Counted from the first letter of the stretch, positions 34,664 through 42,071 are shown. The stretch is DNA of 64,000 nt from an uncultured Tissierellia bacterium (GCA_947253765.1 CAMYAK010000003.1:69782-133781); one strand, 5' to 3'. Notes: generated by a model not told the origin, from the letters alone. Program-made: numbers and translations.

Positions 34664-35071
34664 TCACAATCCTTTGTTGCATTTGTTGCATTTTTTTATG
34701 TCTCTTTTAACTCTTCGATAGCATGACGACGGATCCATATGCACCTCATCTCCAACATCTCTCCAGGTAAGACCGTCAATATATTTAAGCCGGATTATTC
34801 TTCTTGTCATTGGATCTTCTACTTGCTCAAGGAAGGTCTCAATCTCAAGCACTATCTCTCTTCCACGCTTAAGCTTTTTTAAATATATCTTATAGAGTTT
34901 CTCTCGCTTAACCAGTAGTTGATCGATACCGCCAATGTTAAACACATGTGTAGGGTTAGGGGAGAACCCTTGAGACCCCTGACCATCTATCCTGGCAATT
35001 CTTGTTTCAAGATCATCAAGCTCATCAAGTATAGCCAGATATCTTTCAAGCCAAGTCATTGTAACTAACAT
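34664..35071 (-). CDS. ArpU/RinA-like late transcription activator
   Basis: 135 residues. An N-terminal coiled helix (WLERYLAILDELDDLETRIA) and a C-terminal sigma region 4-like HTH (RRIIRLKYIDGLTWRDVGDE, then MDPSSCYRRVKRDIKK). Proteins of this kind are encoded last in the early operon of Firmicutes phages and switch on late genes. Here it is the last early gene before the non-coding region and the HNH gene. Family name by pattern and position. Confidence 0.75.
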   Translation of the reverse strand: MLVTMTWLERYLAILDELDDLETRIARIDGQGSQGFSPNPTHVFNIGGIDQLLVKREKLYKIYLKKLKRGREIVLEIETFLEQVEDPMTRRIIRLKYIDGLTWRDVGDEVHMDPSSCYRRVKRDIKKCNKCNKGL

Positions 35072-35343
35072 AAGATATCCTCTCTAGCCAGTAGATCAGC
35101 TTTAGTGATCTTTATGTCATCCGCTAGGTCCTTATTAGCCAGCATTAAAACATCTTTTAAAGACACGCCCATAGCGCTTACCAAGGGATTCATTGCCATC
35201 CTGACTATCGCTTTACACAGCCTATCTTTGATGGTCACGATATTGGGGTGTCTTTTGTACTCCTTAGAACTTTTTATAACATCCGCTTTAAGCTCTGAAA
35301 ATACTCTAGCTAATAGTCTTACCGATCCGTGTTTATCAAGCAA
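35065..35343 (-). CDS. Hypothetical early phage protein
   Basis: 92 residues, MLDKHGSVRLLARVFSELKA at the start, helical with repeated Lys (SKEYKRHPNIVTIKDRLCKA). No motif is recognised. It overlaps the ArpU-like gene by 7 bp and follows the 98-residue gene with a 1-bp gap, so it is part of one translated unit. Confidence 0.6.
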   Translation of the reverse strand: MLDKHGSVRLLARVFSELKADVIKSSKEYKRHPNIVTIKDRLCKAIVRMAMNPLVSAMGVSLKDVLMLANKDLADDIKITKADLLAREDILC

Positions 35344-35344
35344 C

Positions 35345-35641
35345 TTAATCCTCTTCTATGTACCTAATCTCAAAATCTTCATCTTTTACTATTCGTTCAA
35401 AATATACTAAAAATCGACCACATTCTTTTTTCATAAATTTAAAATATTTGTCTGAAAAAGCAACATTTACGATTGCACTTAAAACATCATCAGAAAAAAT
35501 ACCTACATTCTTGCCTTTAATTCGTTTAGCCCTTTGCTCGATTATTCTTGTATTCTTTTCTTTATAGGCCTTTATCATTTCCGGTAACTCTTCCTGAATC
35601 CATTCTGCAACCGCTTTAAATTCATCAATTTTTTTCTCCAT
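35345..35641 (-). CDS. Hypothetical early phage protein
   Basis: 98 residues, EKKIDEFKAVAEWIQEELPE at the start, charged and helical with KKECGRFLVYFERIVKDEDF near the end. I see no known domain. It lies between rusA and the 92-residue gene with tight spacing and an AAGGAGATTG site. Confidence 0.6.
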   Translation of the reverse strand: MEKKIDEFKAVAEWIQEELPEMIKAYKEKNTRIIEQRAKRIKGKNVGIFSDDVLSAIVNVAFSDKYFKFMKKECGRFLVYFERIVKDEDFEIRYIEED

Positions 35642-35655
35642 TTAACAATCTCCTT

Positions 35656-36063
35656 TTAAAACACTTCTAATAGGCTGACCTCGGCCCTCGGCTCTTGGTC
35701 TGTATAGCTCTTTTTAACTCTGATCTCTATAACCTGTGAGTCGTCCTTGTATGCAATTCCATTGAGTGCATCCAGTATCGACTTAACACAATTATCAAGG
35801 TCAGGCTTTTTTATGTACTTTTCCTCCCCATCCAGGATGGCCTGCCTCCTCTTTTTTGGGTAGCTCTTAGGAATGGGGAAATATAAATCTATATCCGCCA
35901 CGATTGCCGACTCCCCCAAGTACTCTCCCTCAAGGCTGTATATGTCTTTAACAAGCTGCTCATAATCCCTTGTCTTTTTAGGTGTGTAAGTAAAGCCTGC
36001 CCTGGTAACTCTGGGTCTTGCCTTTGGTACAGGCACTCCGGGGATTATGATTTTAATAGGCAC
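35656..36063 (-). CDS. rusA: RusA-family Holliday junction resolvase
   Basis: 135 residues: IIIPGVPVPKARPRVTRAGF, FPIPKSYPKKRRQAILDGEE, KKPDLDNCVKSILDALNGIA and YKDDSQVIEIRVKKSY. The paired acidic residues in PDLDN and YKDDSQ are the RusA catalytic site. It resolves recombination intermediates during phage replication. It starts with GTG and overlaps the DUF4406 gene by 19 bp. Confidence 0.92.
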   Translation of the reverse strand: MPIKIIIPGVPVPKARPRVTRAGFTYTPKKTRDYEQLVKDIYSLEGEYLGESAIVADIDLYFPIPKSYPKKRRQAILDGEEKYIKKPDLDNCVKSILDALNGIAYKDDSQVIEIRVKKSYTDQEPRAEVSLLEVF

Positions 36064-36356
36064 AATAGCCCCTCGCTCTCTTTGAAGATCTTTAGTCCTA
36101 ACTCTTTAGCCTTTTCAAGCTCGATGTTTGCTCCTACGCTATCTTCCCATCCATAAAGAAGCATTATCCCCTCACACGTCTCAAGCCTCTTCAAGCTTTC
36201 TGTCATATAATCTTCATACTCCAAGCCTTCAGGCATATCAGCTGTATGTACGGGCTCATGTCCCATAATTTTGATATCTTCTGCCATCGATAAAAACTTC
36301 TTGTAATTCATTCCCTCATAGCCCGTCATAGGCCCTGCAATATATATCCTCATCAT
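36045..36356 (-). CDS. DUF4406 protein (nucleoside deoxyribosyltransferase-like)
   Basis: 103 residues: MRIYIAGPMTGYEGMNYKKF and GIMLLYGWEDSVGANIELEK, the DUF4406 signature, related to nucleoside 2-deoxyribosyltransferases. A nucleotide-pool role is family inference. It overlaps the replication gene stop (ATGA) and rusA start. Confidence 0.85.
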   Translation of the reverse strand: MMRIYIAGPMTGYEGMNYKKFLSMAEDIKIMGHEPVHTADMPEGLEYEDYMTESLKRLETCEGIMLLYGWEDSVGANIELEKAKELGLKIFKESEGLLCLLKS

Positions 36357-37267
36357 GTACCATCCCCTCTTAGTGATTGTTTCCTTGATCTTGCTAGCTG
36401 TTGCTTAACCCAATCTGAATTGTCTTTTTTGTCTTCATTTCTGTGCATGTAACCGACAATATTTCTTTTAGGCCTTGCCGGGCTTTCTTTCTTTGTTGGT
36501 CCTTGCTGTAAGTAAGACTCAAACTTAGTCCCGAAAAGAGTTTCAGGCCTTAAATATTTTGACATCTTACTATCCCCCAGCCACTCACTGCATTTGTTGT
36601 CTATAACAGTCTTGAAGTCATCTAACTTAAATCCTTCATTAAGCCTTGCATTAATTTTTCTTTTTGTAGCTTGAGAATTAGCTTTATATCCTGTTCCGGC
36701 CTTATCGTTTAAGTAGCTTATGATCTCTTCATAAGTTGAGGTGTCATTGCTGGAAGAGGGCGTAAGCCCTTTATCCTCTTCTATACTTTCCTTTTCTTTT
36801 ATTTCCTTTACTTTACTTTGTGGATTATTGCATACAGAAACGGGGTTTCTGTCGGCATAAACTGAGTTATTGCATACATTTACTCCGCTGAGCAGAAAAT
36901 CCCTATGGACTAACACCTCAGATTTTCTGGATGCTGCTGTAAAATATCGATCCTGAATTCCTCTTGAAGTCAATATTTTGTAATTATTGAACATGCCGGA
37001 ATCAAATATGCCAACTTGGATCGCCTTCTCGACAATCTTCTCTACTGCATCCTCACTAACGCCGAATTGCTCAGCTATCAGGAATGTCAGATCGCTGTTG
37101 ATTTCCACGTAATATCCCTCGTCACGATAAACATTACAGAAAATCGCAATCAGTATTGAAATGGCTTGATTCCCACAGTCTTTTTTCAGCCTTCTCACTT
37201 TTATGTCTTCAAAGAAACCAACGTCCAAGGGGAAATAATCCAGTCCTTGTTTAGTTGGCCGTGCCAA
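36353..37267 (-). CDS. Phage replication protein (DUF4373 plus Phg_2220_C)
   Basis: 304 residues. The N-terminal ~100 residues are a winged-helix DUF4373 domain (GLDYFPLDVGFFEDIKVRRL; SILIAIFCNVYRDEGYYVEI). A linker precedes a C-terminal Phg_2220_C domain (ISYLNDKAGTGYKANSQATK; YLRPETLFGTKFESYL). Such proteins act as origin-binding or helicase-loading replication initiators. It follows DUF669 and the AAA ATPase, fitting a replication module. Confidence 0.88.
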   Translation of the reverse strand: MARPTKQGLDYFPLDVGFFEDIKVRRLKKDCGNQAISILIAIFCNVYRDEGYYVEINSDLTFLIAEQFGVSEDAVEKIVEKAIQVGIFDSGMFNNYKILTSRGIQDRYFTAASRKSEVLVHRDFLLSGVNVCNNSVYADRNPVSVCNNPQSKVKEIKEKESIEEDKGLTPSSSNDTSTYEEIISYLNDKAGTGYKANSQATKRKINARLNEGFKLDDFKTVIDNKCSEWLGDSKMSKYLRPETLFGTKFESYLQQGPTKKESPARPKRNIVGYMHRNEDKKDNSDWVKQQLARSRKQSLRGDGT

Positions 37268-37304
37268 GGTAACCTCCTGTCTTTTTTATTAAGACCGCAT
37301 CCCC

Positions 37305-37781
37305 TTAAAAGGGGATACGATCGTCCTTTATAGGTTCAAAGTCATCACCGAAGAATTCTTCTTTATCTTCTTCAACTTCACTCTTTTTAGAAGAGGCTTT
37401 TTTATCCAGCCACTTGGCGACACGTGCAAATGTGCCGCCATTTCTCCCCTCTTCATTTCTTGTCAGTAGATAACCTCTTTTTCCCATAATCGCCTTGGAA
37501 GACCAATCAGGGATACAGTCCTTGCCTTTTTCTTTCTGTCCTATGGATACTAAAAACTGTCCTATTTTCCATTCCATCGACTCGTGCAGTACCAAGTAAT
37601 CTTTAAGCTCCAAGGTTGAGCCGTATGGTGTTGTTATCTCTGCCGTTACTATGAGCATTGGACAGACCGGAAGTTTCCCACGTCCGCTAGTCTCGGACTT
37701 CTCACAGTAAGTTATTACATAAGGGTACTCCCCTTCAGGTAGGTTATTTGAGTCGCTCGTTATTGTTGAATTCCAGTCCAT
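37305..37781 (-). CDS. DUF669 phage protein with SSB-like acidic tip
   Basis: 158 residues: NLPEGEYPYVITYCEKSETS, STLELKDYLVLHESMEWKIG, KAIMGKRGYLLTRNEEG form the DUF669 domain found beside recombination/replication ATPases. The C-terminus is acidic and ends DDFEPIKDDRIPF, like the tip of single-stranded DNA-binding proteins. It directly follows the AAA ATPase gene (1-bp overlap). A ssDNA-binding role is inferred from tail and context. Confidence 0.8.
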   Translation of the reverse strand: MDWNSTITSDSNNLPEGEYPYVITYCEKSETSGRGKLPVCPMLIVTAEITTPYGSTLELKDYLVLHESMEWKIGQFLVSIGQKEKGKDCIPDWSSKAIMGKRGYLLTRNEEGRNGGTFARVAKWLDKKASSKKSEVEEDKEEFFGDDFEPIKDDRIPF

Positions 37782-38569
37782 TATTTTTCTCCTTCTTCCT
37801 TAACGGTTTCAGCTTTTGCTTTTGTCTTTATAGGTTCTTTTTTAGGTTCTTCTTTTAATAGTAGGTGCGGTAGTATCGGCTCGATCTCCGCCTCTATCTC
37901 TTCCGGAAGTCCCCAGCGGTTCTTTGCGTCGAATTCAGGCTTGTGACTTGTGTATATGACTCTTCTGCCTGTTCCTGTAACCTTGCCTTTAGTGGCCTTC
38001 CCGTCCTTTACAACGAATGTTTCATAGTTCATGAAGAGGACTGTGTCTGCCCACTCCTTAACTACCGGGGAAGTCTTCTTTGCCATCTTAAGCTCCCAGC
38101 GATCATATGCTCCCTTGTTGCCCGGCTCTTCAAATTTCCTCATCATTGCATGAGCTGTTAACACAACGTTTATCCCTAGCTCTATTAGCCTTGATAAGTA
38201 TGACAGGAAGAGGTTGACCTTATTTTCAAGGGCCACATATCCCTGGCCATAACCGGGCTCTCCTATGTTCTTCCAGCCTTCTTCTTTTAAAACTTGTTTA
38301 ATGATTAATTCCTCTGCCCAGTCCATGGTGTCTATGATTAAGGTCTGGCATACATCAGGGTTCTGGCCGACATATGTTACAGCGTCCATTAGATCACTGA
38401 AGCTTTTAATACTTTCAAACCTTTTGACATCAAGATGGCAAGTTCCGGACTCCGTATCTATGAAGAGTGGATCGGGGAATTTGCTTGCAAGTGTAGTTTT
38501 ACCAATTCCTTCAGGCCCGTATATGACAACCTTCTGGGCTCTTTTGATTTTTCCTGAAATAATTTTCAT
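37781..38569 (-). CDS. Phage AAA ATPase (RecA-like)
   Basis: 262 residues with Walker A VIYGPEGIGKTTLASKF (~16-32), Walker B CQTLIIDTMDWAEELI, and NVVLTAHAMMRKFEEPG. This is the AAA_24-type phage nucleotide-binding protein usually found with DUF669 and Gp157, acting in recombination or replication. The C-terminus has a Lys/Glu-rich tail. It overlaps the Gp157 stop. Confidence 0.9.
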   Translation of the reverse strand: MKIISGKIKRAQKVVIYGPEGIGKTTLASKFPDPLFIDTESGTCHLDVKRFESIKSFSDLMDAVTYVGQNPDVCQTLIIDTMDWAEELIIKQVLKEEGWKNIGEPGYGQGYVALENKVNLFLSYLSRLIELGINVVLTAHAMMRKFEEPGNKGAYDRWELKMAKKTSPVVKEWADTVLFMNYETFVVKDGKATKGKVTGTGRRVIYTSHKPEFDAKNRWGLPEEIEAEIEPILPHLLLKEEPKKEPIKTKAKAETVKEEGEK

Positions 38570-39054
38570 CGTATTCTAACCCCCTCACTTTGCTCTAAAT
38601 GTGCCCCCTCGACTACTTCTCCGGTCTTTAAAACATCCTTTATAGCTTGCTTATCAGGCTCTTTCTTTATGATCATGTACTTTTCATCAAGCTTCATCGG
38701 GTCGTCTATGACCACCCTTGCCGGGTTTTTCTGGATGTTAAAGCTGTAATAATCGGTTTTAAACTTCCTTTTACCAACCTGATTCATGTGAAATTCAAGG
38801 TTTTCCTTGAGTCTTCTTTGATTGTTTTCAATAGTTCTCTTCTTCCCTTGTAGCCTTCTAATCTCATCTGATAGAAGATCGCTTTTTGACTTCATCTCGG
38901 ACAGAATGACCGCATAAGAGTCAGCCTTCTTCTCTATGGCCTCATCAATCGTATCTAAAGCCTTTTCCAAGTCTTCAGAATCGTCCTCTTCACAGGCTAA
39001 ATAAAATATATTTTGATAGTATTCTGATAGTTCTCTTAACGTGAAATTTGACAT
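38566..39054 (-). CDS. Siphovirus Gp157-family protein
   Basis: 162 residues: LRELSEYYQNIFYLACEEDD, a long coiled coil (ADSYAVILSEMKSKSDLLSD; RRLQGKKRTIENNQRRLKEN) and FNIQKNPARVVIDDPMKLDE near the C-terminus. These match Gp157, which in S. thermophilus phages has been linked to resistance to other phages, though a replication-accessory role is more general. It starts the Gp157-AAA-DUF669 block. Confidence 0.9.
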   Translation of the reverse strand: MSNFTLRELSEYYQNIFYLACEEDDSEDLEKALDTIDEAIEKKADSYAVILSEMKSKSDLLSDEIRRLQGKKRTIENNQRRLKENLEFHMNQVGKRKFKTDYYSFNIQKNPARVVIDDPMKLDEKYMIIKKEPDKQAIKDVLKTGEVVEGAHLEQSEGVRIR

Positions 39055-39115
39055 ATATAGCTCCTAATCTATATACTGTTTATGAAGTATTTTTTGATCC
39101 GGACGACTATTCGCA

Positions 39116-39376
39116 CTAGTCGTCCTTTTCTTTTTCGTTTGCTTTTTCTTCCTCTTCCCATTCTTTTTCGTGACATTCAGGGCAAACGGCATAGCCAAAC
39201 CCATAAGGGGAGTGTATTGTCCTACTCGTATAGCATTCTCCGAATGTTACAGGTTGACCACACTCTGCACAACTAACCACTTCGTCCATGTCCTTTTCAA
39301 AGAGCGAACTTCCATCCGGGATTTCCACCGGGAAATATTCTCTCTTTTCAAAATCCCACTTTAAAGCCTGCTTCAT
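39116..39376 (-). CDS. Zinc-ribbon early phage protein
   Basis: 86 residues, MKQALKWDFEKREYFPVEIP at the start, with a treble-clef/zinc ribbon (CAECGQPVTFG and AVCPECHEKEWEEEEK). Function unknown. The start overlaps the preceding 52-residue ORF (ATGA). A 9-bp perfect hairpin (GGACGACTA / TAGTCGTCC) covers its stop codon. Confidence 0.7.
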   Translation of the reverse strand: MKQALKWDFEKREYFPVEIPDGSSLFEKDMDEVVSCAECGQPVTFGECYTSRTIHSPYGFGYAVCPECHEKEWEEEEKANEKEKDD

Positions 39377-39531
39377 TCTTCCTCCTTTTCAGCGTTTGTC
39401 ATTAAACGGATAATATGCTTTAGCATATACAAGGATTGCTTATCCTCCATGGATAGGCCATTTTCTTCAAAGTCTTCGATCCAGACTTCGATATAATCTT
39501 TTAATTTTTTCCATTCTCTTTTATAATTCAT
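39373..39531 (-). CDS. Small early phage protein
   Basis: 52 residues, MNYKREWKKLKDYIEVWIED at the start, then ENGLSMEDKQSLYMLKHIIR. Acidic/basic helical protein with no recognised family. Its start overlaps the stop of the upstream 47-residue ORF, and its stop overlaps the next start, so it sits in a chain of coupled genes. Confidence 0.6.
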   Translation of the reverse strand: MNYKREWKKLKDYIEVWIEDFEENGLSMEDKQSLYMLKHIIRLMTNAEKEEE

Positions 39532-39671
39532 CTCTCTATCTCCTTTTCAGTTTCAACCACTTTTCTAGCTATTGCCGCATTTCTTAGGTTTCCTTTAACG
39601 TTTCTTGACAATTGATTGACGGCTTTGATTAATCCTTGTATGGCCCTTATTAGCTCTTTTTCTCGCTCCAT
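39528..39671 (-). CDS. Small early phage protein
   Basis: 47 residues, MEREKEL then a helix (IRAIQGLIKAVNQLSRNVKG) and a basic end. It has a GGGGGCGGTA site upstream and overlaps the following ORF by 4 bp. No family is recognised; coding is supported by coupling and spacing. Confidence 0.55.
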   Translation of the reverse strand: MEREKELIRAIQGLIKAVNQLSRNVKGNLRNAAIARKVVETEKEIER

Positions 39672-39681
39672 TACCGCCCCC

Positions 39682-39819
39682 TTAATATTTAATCAACACA
39701 TAAAACATCCACATGCCGACTATAAGATAAGCCGCTGTTGCCATTAAGAAGGGAATTGCCAACACCACTCTCCAAAATTTTTGCCTTGTCGTGCATTCAT
39801 CCCATGATAGAAACCTCAT
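39682..39819 (-). CDS. Small single-helix membrane protein
   Basis: 45 residues: MRFLSWDECTTRQKFWRVVL followed by a hydrophobic helix (IPFLMATAAYLIVGMWMFYV) and LIKY. It has an AAAGGGGGAA site. A single membrane span in the early region is unusual; role unknown. Confidence 0.55.
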   Translation of the reverse strand: MRFLSWDECTTRQKFWRVVLAIPFLMATAAYLIVGMWMFYVLIKY

Positions 39820-39833
39820 AATTTCCCCCTTTT

Positions 39834-40175
39834 TTATTCTTCCTCTTGATGAAATAGCTGATTTATCTTTTGGCTTAATGGGCCAATATCTTCATCTGAA
39901 AACTTGCTTATATTTATGTTCAACTTATTTGTTTTTATGGAACTAGCCGGTATTTCTAGAGTCCCAAGCTCAAGATTAAGTTTTACTCCACTAGGATTAG
40001 AAAAGATTAATCCTGATGTTTTATCGGGCTTTTTCTTTTTTGTATTTAATAATCCCTTTGGCAAGTCCTCAGCAGATACATTAATTACTTTAATGTCCGC
40101 ATTAGTGGGTACTTTAAAGATTAATCCTGATGTTTTATCGGGCTTTTTCTTTTTGCCTTTTTTCATATCTTTCAC
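39834..40175 (-). CDS. Early phage protein with internal duplication
   Basis: 113 residues. Two in-frame copies of KKKKPDKTSGLIF (near residues 8 and 46) come from a 39-bp perfect DNA repeat. Between and after them lie IKVINVSAEDLPKGLL and FSDEDIGPLSQKINQLF. The last two motifs recur, in reverse order, in the protein at 41118-41417. The shuffled shared motifs suggest a modular phage protein family; function unknown. Confidence 0.6.
   Translation of the reverse strand: MKDMKKGKKKKPDKTSGLIFKVPTNADIKVINVSAEDLPKGLLNTKKKKPDKTSGLIFSNPSGVKLNLELGTLEIPASSIKTNKLNINISKFSDEDIGPLSQKINQLFHQEEE
40002..40040. repeat. 39-bp direct repeat, copy 1
   Basis: Identical to 40116-40154; starts AAAGATTAATCC and ends in T-rich sequence. 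Offset of 114 bp (38 codons) keeps the frame, so both copies encode the same 13 residues. Confidence 0.9.
40116..40154. repeat. 39-bp direct repeat, copy 2
   Basis: Second copy of the repeat at 40002-40040. No mismatch between copies, which points to recent duplication or gene conversion. Confidence 0.9.
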
Positions 40176-40193
40176 CTTTCTTTTCTACAATTT

Positions 40194-40376
40194 TTAAATA
40201 ATTTTTACTATTGCCCAAACAATGACCGTTAGAAGTATTGCGATATAAGCAATAATGATCTTTGACAGCCCATCAAAGCGATTTTCTTTTATATATGGGA
40301 TTCCTACTACCGCCACACTTATCAGATTTATGATTATTACTATCATTGAAAGGATTGTGGTCGAATTTAATTTCAT
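40194..40376 (-). CDS. Small two-helix membrane protein
   Basis: 60 residues from MKLNSTTILSMIVIIINLIS, with two hydrophobic helices (about 6-27 and 38-58: IIIAYIAILLTVIVWAIV). The start at 40376 is favoured over an in-frame ATG 13 codons upstream because AAGGAG precedes it and the upstream version overlaps the excisionase gene. Function unknown. Confidence 0.6.
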   Translation of the reverse strand: MKLNSTTILSMIVIIINLISVAVVGIPYIKENRFDGLSKIIIAYIAILLTVIVWAIVKII

Positions 40377-40386
40377 TTGCTGCTCC

Positions 40387-40578
40387 TTACCTCTTTCTTG
40401 ATCTCTGATACTCACAGACTCTGAATGACTTCATGAAGTCGTTTATATCGCTTGCTGAAAAATAGACTCTCTTCCCCACCTTTGTAGGAACAAGCCCCTT
40501 TTTTCTCCAATCATCAAGGGTTGAATTCACAATGCTGAAATACTCACATATCTCATCAACCGTCATGTAATCCTTCAT
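40387..40578 (-). CDS. Excisionase/MerR-type HTH protein
   Basis: 63 residues: MTVDEICEYFSIVNSTLDDW, RKKGLVPTKVGKRVYFSASD, INDFMKSF. This is the HTH_17/excisionase-like fold that bends DNA near att sites or regulates early genes. It lies far from the integrase, so either role is possible. The gene follows an XRE regulator in the leftward early operon. Confidence 0.8.
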   Translation of the reverse strand: MKDYMTVDEICEYFSIVNSTLDDWRKKGLVPTKVGKRVYFSASDINDFMKSFRVCEYQRSRKR

Positions 40579-40592
40579 GATTTACTCCTCTC

Positions 40593-40784
40593 TTATTCAT
40601 CCTCGTAGAATCTCCACCAGTCCACCTCAAGAACCTTCCCTATCTTCTTTGCTATCTTTATTGGTAGCTTTCTAGCTCCTGTTTCATAAGAGCTATATCT
40701 TCTTTGTGTAATTCCTATTCGTTCTCCGATCTCCTGTTGGGTTAGCCCTTTTTCTTTGCGTAGTCTTTCCATTAAGTACAACAT
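40593..40784 (-). CDS. XRE-family HTH regulator
   Basis: 63 residues, almost only a Cro/C1 HTH: MERLRKEKGLTQQEIGERIG, ITQRRYSSYETGARKLPIKI, AKKIGKVLEVDWWRFYEDE. It has a GGAGG site 7 bp before ATG. In the early leftward operon it probably acts as a second regulator. Confidence 0.85.
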   Translation of the reverse strand: MLYLMERLRKEKGLTQQEIGERIGITQRRYSSYETGARKLPIKIAKKIGKVLEVDWWRFYEDE

Positions 40785-40886
40785 ATTGTATCCTCCCTTT
40801 CTTTAGTCCTACTTGTGGTATACTTTTAATAATCAAGGACATGTTCCAGCATGCTCTTGAAATCCATAATGAGAGGAGGTGATTTC

Positions 40887-41135
40887 ATGACTTTTACAAA
40901 TGAGCAAATCGGCAAAATCATAAGCCAGAACGTCAATGATGCTTTTTCAGATGAGGCTGTCGAAAATACAAAGCAACTAATTGTTGAGATGGCGAATAAG
41001 GTCGTTTCAGAGCATGGCGAGCAAGAAGTTTTTAACGTGATATACACTGTTGCTTTTAACCTATCAAAAGCTTCAGCTAAACACGCCGTGTATGCCACAA
41101 TCAACACTCTTCGTGATTTAGACCTCATCAAATAA
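40887..41135 (+). CDS. Rightward small phage protein, unknown
   Basis: 82 residues, MTFTNEQIGKIISQNVNDAF at the start, mostly helical (SDEAVENTKQLIVEMANKVV). The ATG at 40887 follows GGAGGTGATTTC, a very strong site, so it is preferred over an ATG 12 codons earlier. It is the only plus-strand gene within the leftward early block and ends 18 bp inside the 3' end of the opposing 99-residue gene. Function unknown; a regulatory or antisense arrangement is possible. Confidence 0.65.
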   Translation: MTFTNEQIGKIISQNVNDAFSDEAVENTKQLIVEMANKVVSEHGEQEVFNVIYTVAFNLSKASAKHAVYATINTLRDLDLIK

Positions 41136-41417
41136 CGTTGAGTTTGGAAACCTTTCAGCTGGAATGTTGATGACGTTAACATCCTCATCATTCAGCCGGC
41201 CTATCTTTTGGCTCAATACAGTAATGTCTTCATTCGAAAACCTGAAAACATTCTGAAGCTGTATTTCAGCATCTGAACCAGAGATGTAATTCACTAAAGA
41301 CTCGGTCGATTCTTGAAGCTCCTCACAAGCTTGGATGACTCGGTTGAGTCTTTTTTTATACTCATCCAGGTTCTCCAACTTGATGGTGAACTTTGAAGTG
41401 TTGGCTGGTTTCTCCAT
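41118..41417 (-). CDS. Early phage protein sharing shuffled motifs with the 113-aa protein
   Basis: 99 residues. A coiled first half (NLDEYKKRLNRVIQACEELQ) precedes FSNEDITVLSQKIGRL and VNVINIPAERFPNSTLF. Both latter motifs occur in reverse order at 39834-40175. It converges with the plus-strand gene at 40887. No known family. Confidence 0.6.
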   Translation of the reverse strand: MEKPANTSKFTIKLENLDEYKKRLNRVIQACEELQESTESLVNYISGSDAEIQLQNVFRFSNEDITVLSQKIGRLNDEDVNVINIPAERFPNSTLFDEV

Positions 41418-41428
41418 CGATTTCTCCT

Positions 41429-41611
41429 TTATAGCGTTAATATCTTGTTTTCGATATGATCTTCGTATTCAGACAACAGGTAATTCATGAGCGCTGGTGT
41501 GATGGTGTAGTGCTGTAAATTGTCTTCGAATAGTCTATCTAGCTTATAAAATAGTGGCTCCAGATCATCCCGGTTAAATAGCTGGTCGCCGGCATAGTTA
41601 AGAGTTGTCAC
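41429..41611 (-). CDS. Small early phage protein
   Basis: 60 residues: a GTG start behind AAAGGAGGGGA, TTLNYAGDQLFNRDDLEPLF, YKLDRLFEDNLQHYTITPAL, MNYLLSEYEDHIENKILTL. The segment PLFYKLDRLF resembles the PLSQKINQLF motif of the neighbouring proteins, hinting at a related module. Function unknown. Confidence 0.6.
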   Translation of the reverse strand: MTTLNYAGDQLFNRDDLEPLFYKLDRLFEDNLQHYTITPALMNYLLSEYEDHIENKILTL

Positions 41612-41674
41612 TCTCCCCTCCTTTCACGGCCTCCCTGGTCATATCGATTTTCATTGGGGTCTCCTTGTCTGTTA

Positions 41675-41896
41675 TTAAGCTTCCTTAACTTTTAGAGTAA
41701 AAAAATACCTGTTGACCTCATTGTCCGGGATATCCAAAACCTTGCAGATCTCAACAATTTCAATATCTCGAAAGGCTATTTCTCCATTTAGTCTCGCATA
41801 AAGGCTAGGTTTAGTCATATGGAGTCTATTTGCCAACTCTGGAACAGAAATTGCTCGTTCCGCCATTTTCCCTCTTAATATAGAATAATCGAACAT
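41675..41896 (-). CDS. Cro-like XRE repressor
   Basis: 73 residues with an HTH at about 10-55: ISVPELANRLHMTKPSLYAR, LNGEIAFRDIEIVEICKVLD. It is the first gene of the leftward early operon, directly behind a perfect promoter and opposite the CI-like gene, the classic Cro position. Its binding sites probably include the inverted repeat at 41922-41938. Confidence 0.85.
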   Translation of the reverse strand: MFDYSILRGKMAERAISVPELANRLHMTKPSLYARLNGEIAFRDIEIVEICKVLDIPDNEVNRYFFTLKVKEA

Positions 41897-41921
41897 AGAA
41901 TAATGAATCCTCCTTTCCGTT

Positions 41922-41974
41922 GTTAAACTTTCCTTAACTATCTAGATTATAGGACCTTATTTTGCTAATGTCAA
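41922..41974 (-). promoter_or_regulatory. Leftward early promoter with operator-like repeat
   Basis: Minus strand TTGACA (41974-41969), 17 bp, TATAAT (41951-41946): perfect consensus. Downstream, GTTAA-N7-TTAAC (41922-41938) is an inverted repeat placed to act as a CI or Cro operator. The rest of the 175-bp divergent region to the CI start has related AAACTTT/CTTTAAG elements; the CI promoter itself is not clear. Confidence 0.75.
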
Positions 41975-42071
41975 GCCTTTCTAAACTTTATTTTGCTTAA
42001 TCGCTCTTTTTGTTAATCTTAGCTTTACTTTAAGCCGAAAATAGGGTAATATTCAAATGAAAGGAGGGAGT

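Noticed and set aside
39105..39140. Perfect 9-bp hairpin at a stop codon considered as a terminator of the early operon
   Set aside because: On the minus strand it is followed by GGATC and A-rich sequence, not T; the T-rich side is on the plus strand, where no gene ends.
40826..41191. 121-codon minus-strand ORF over the rightward 82-residue gene
   Set aside because: The plus-strand frame has a very strong ribosome binding site, while this frame has none and a biased, Ser/Cys/Thr-rich composition.
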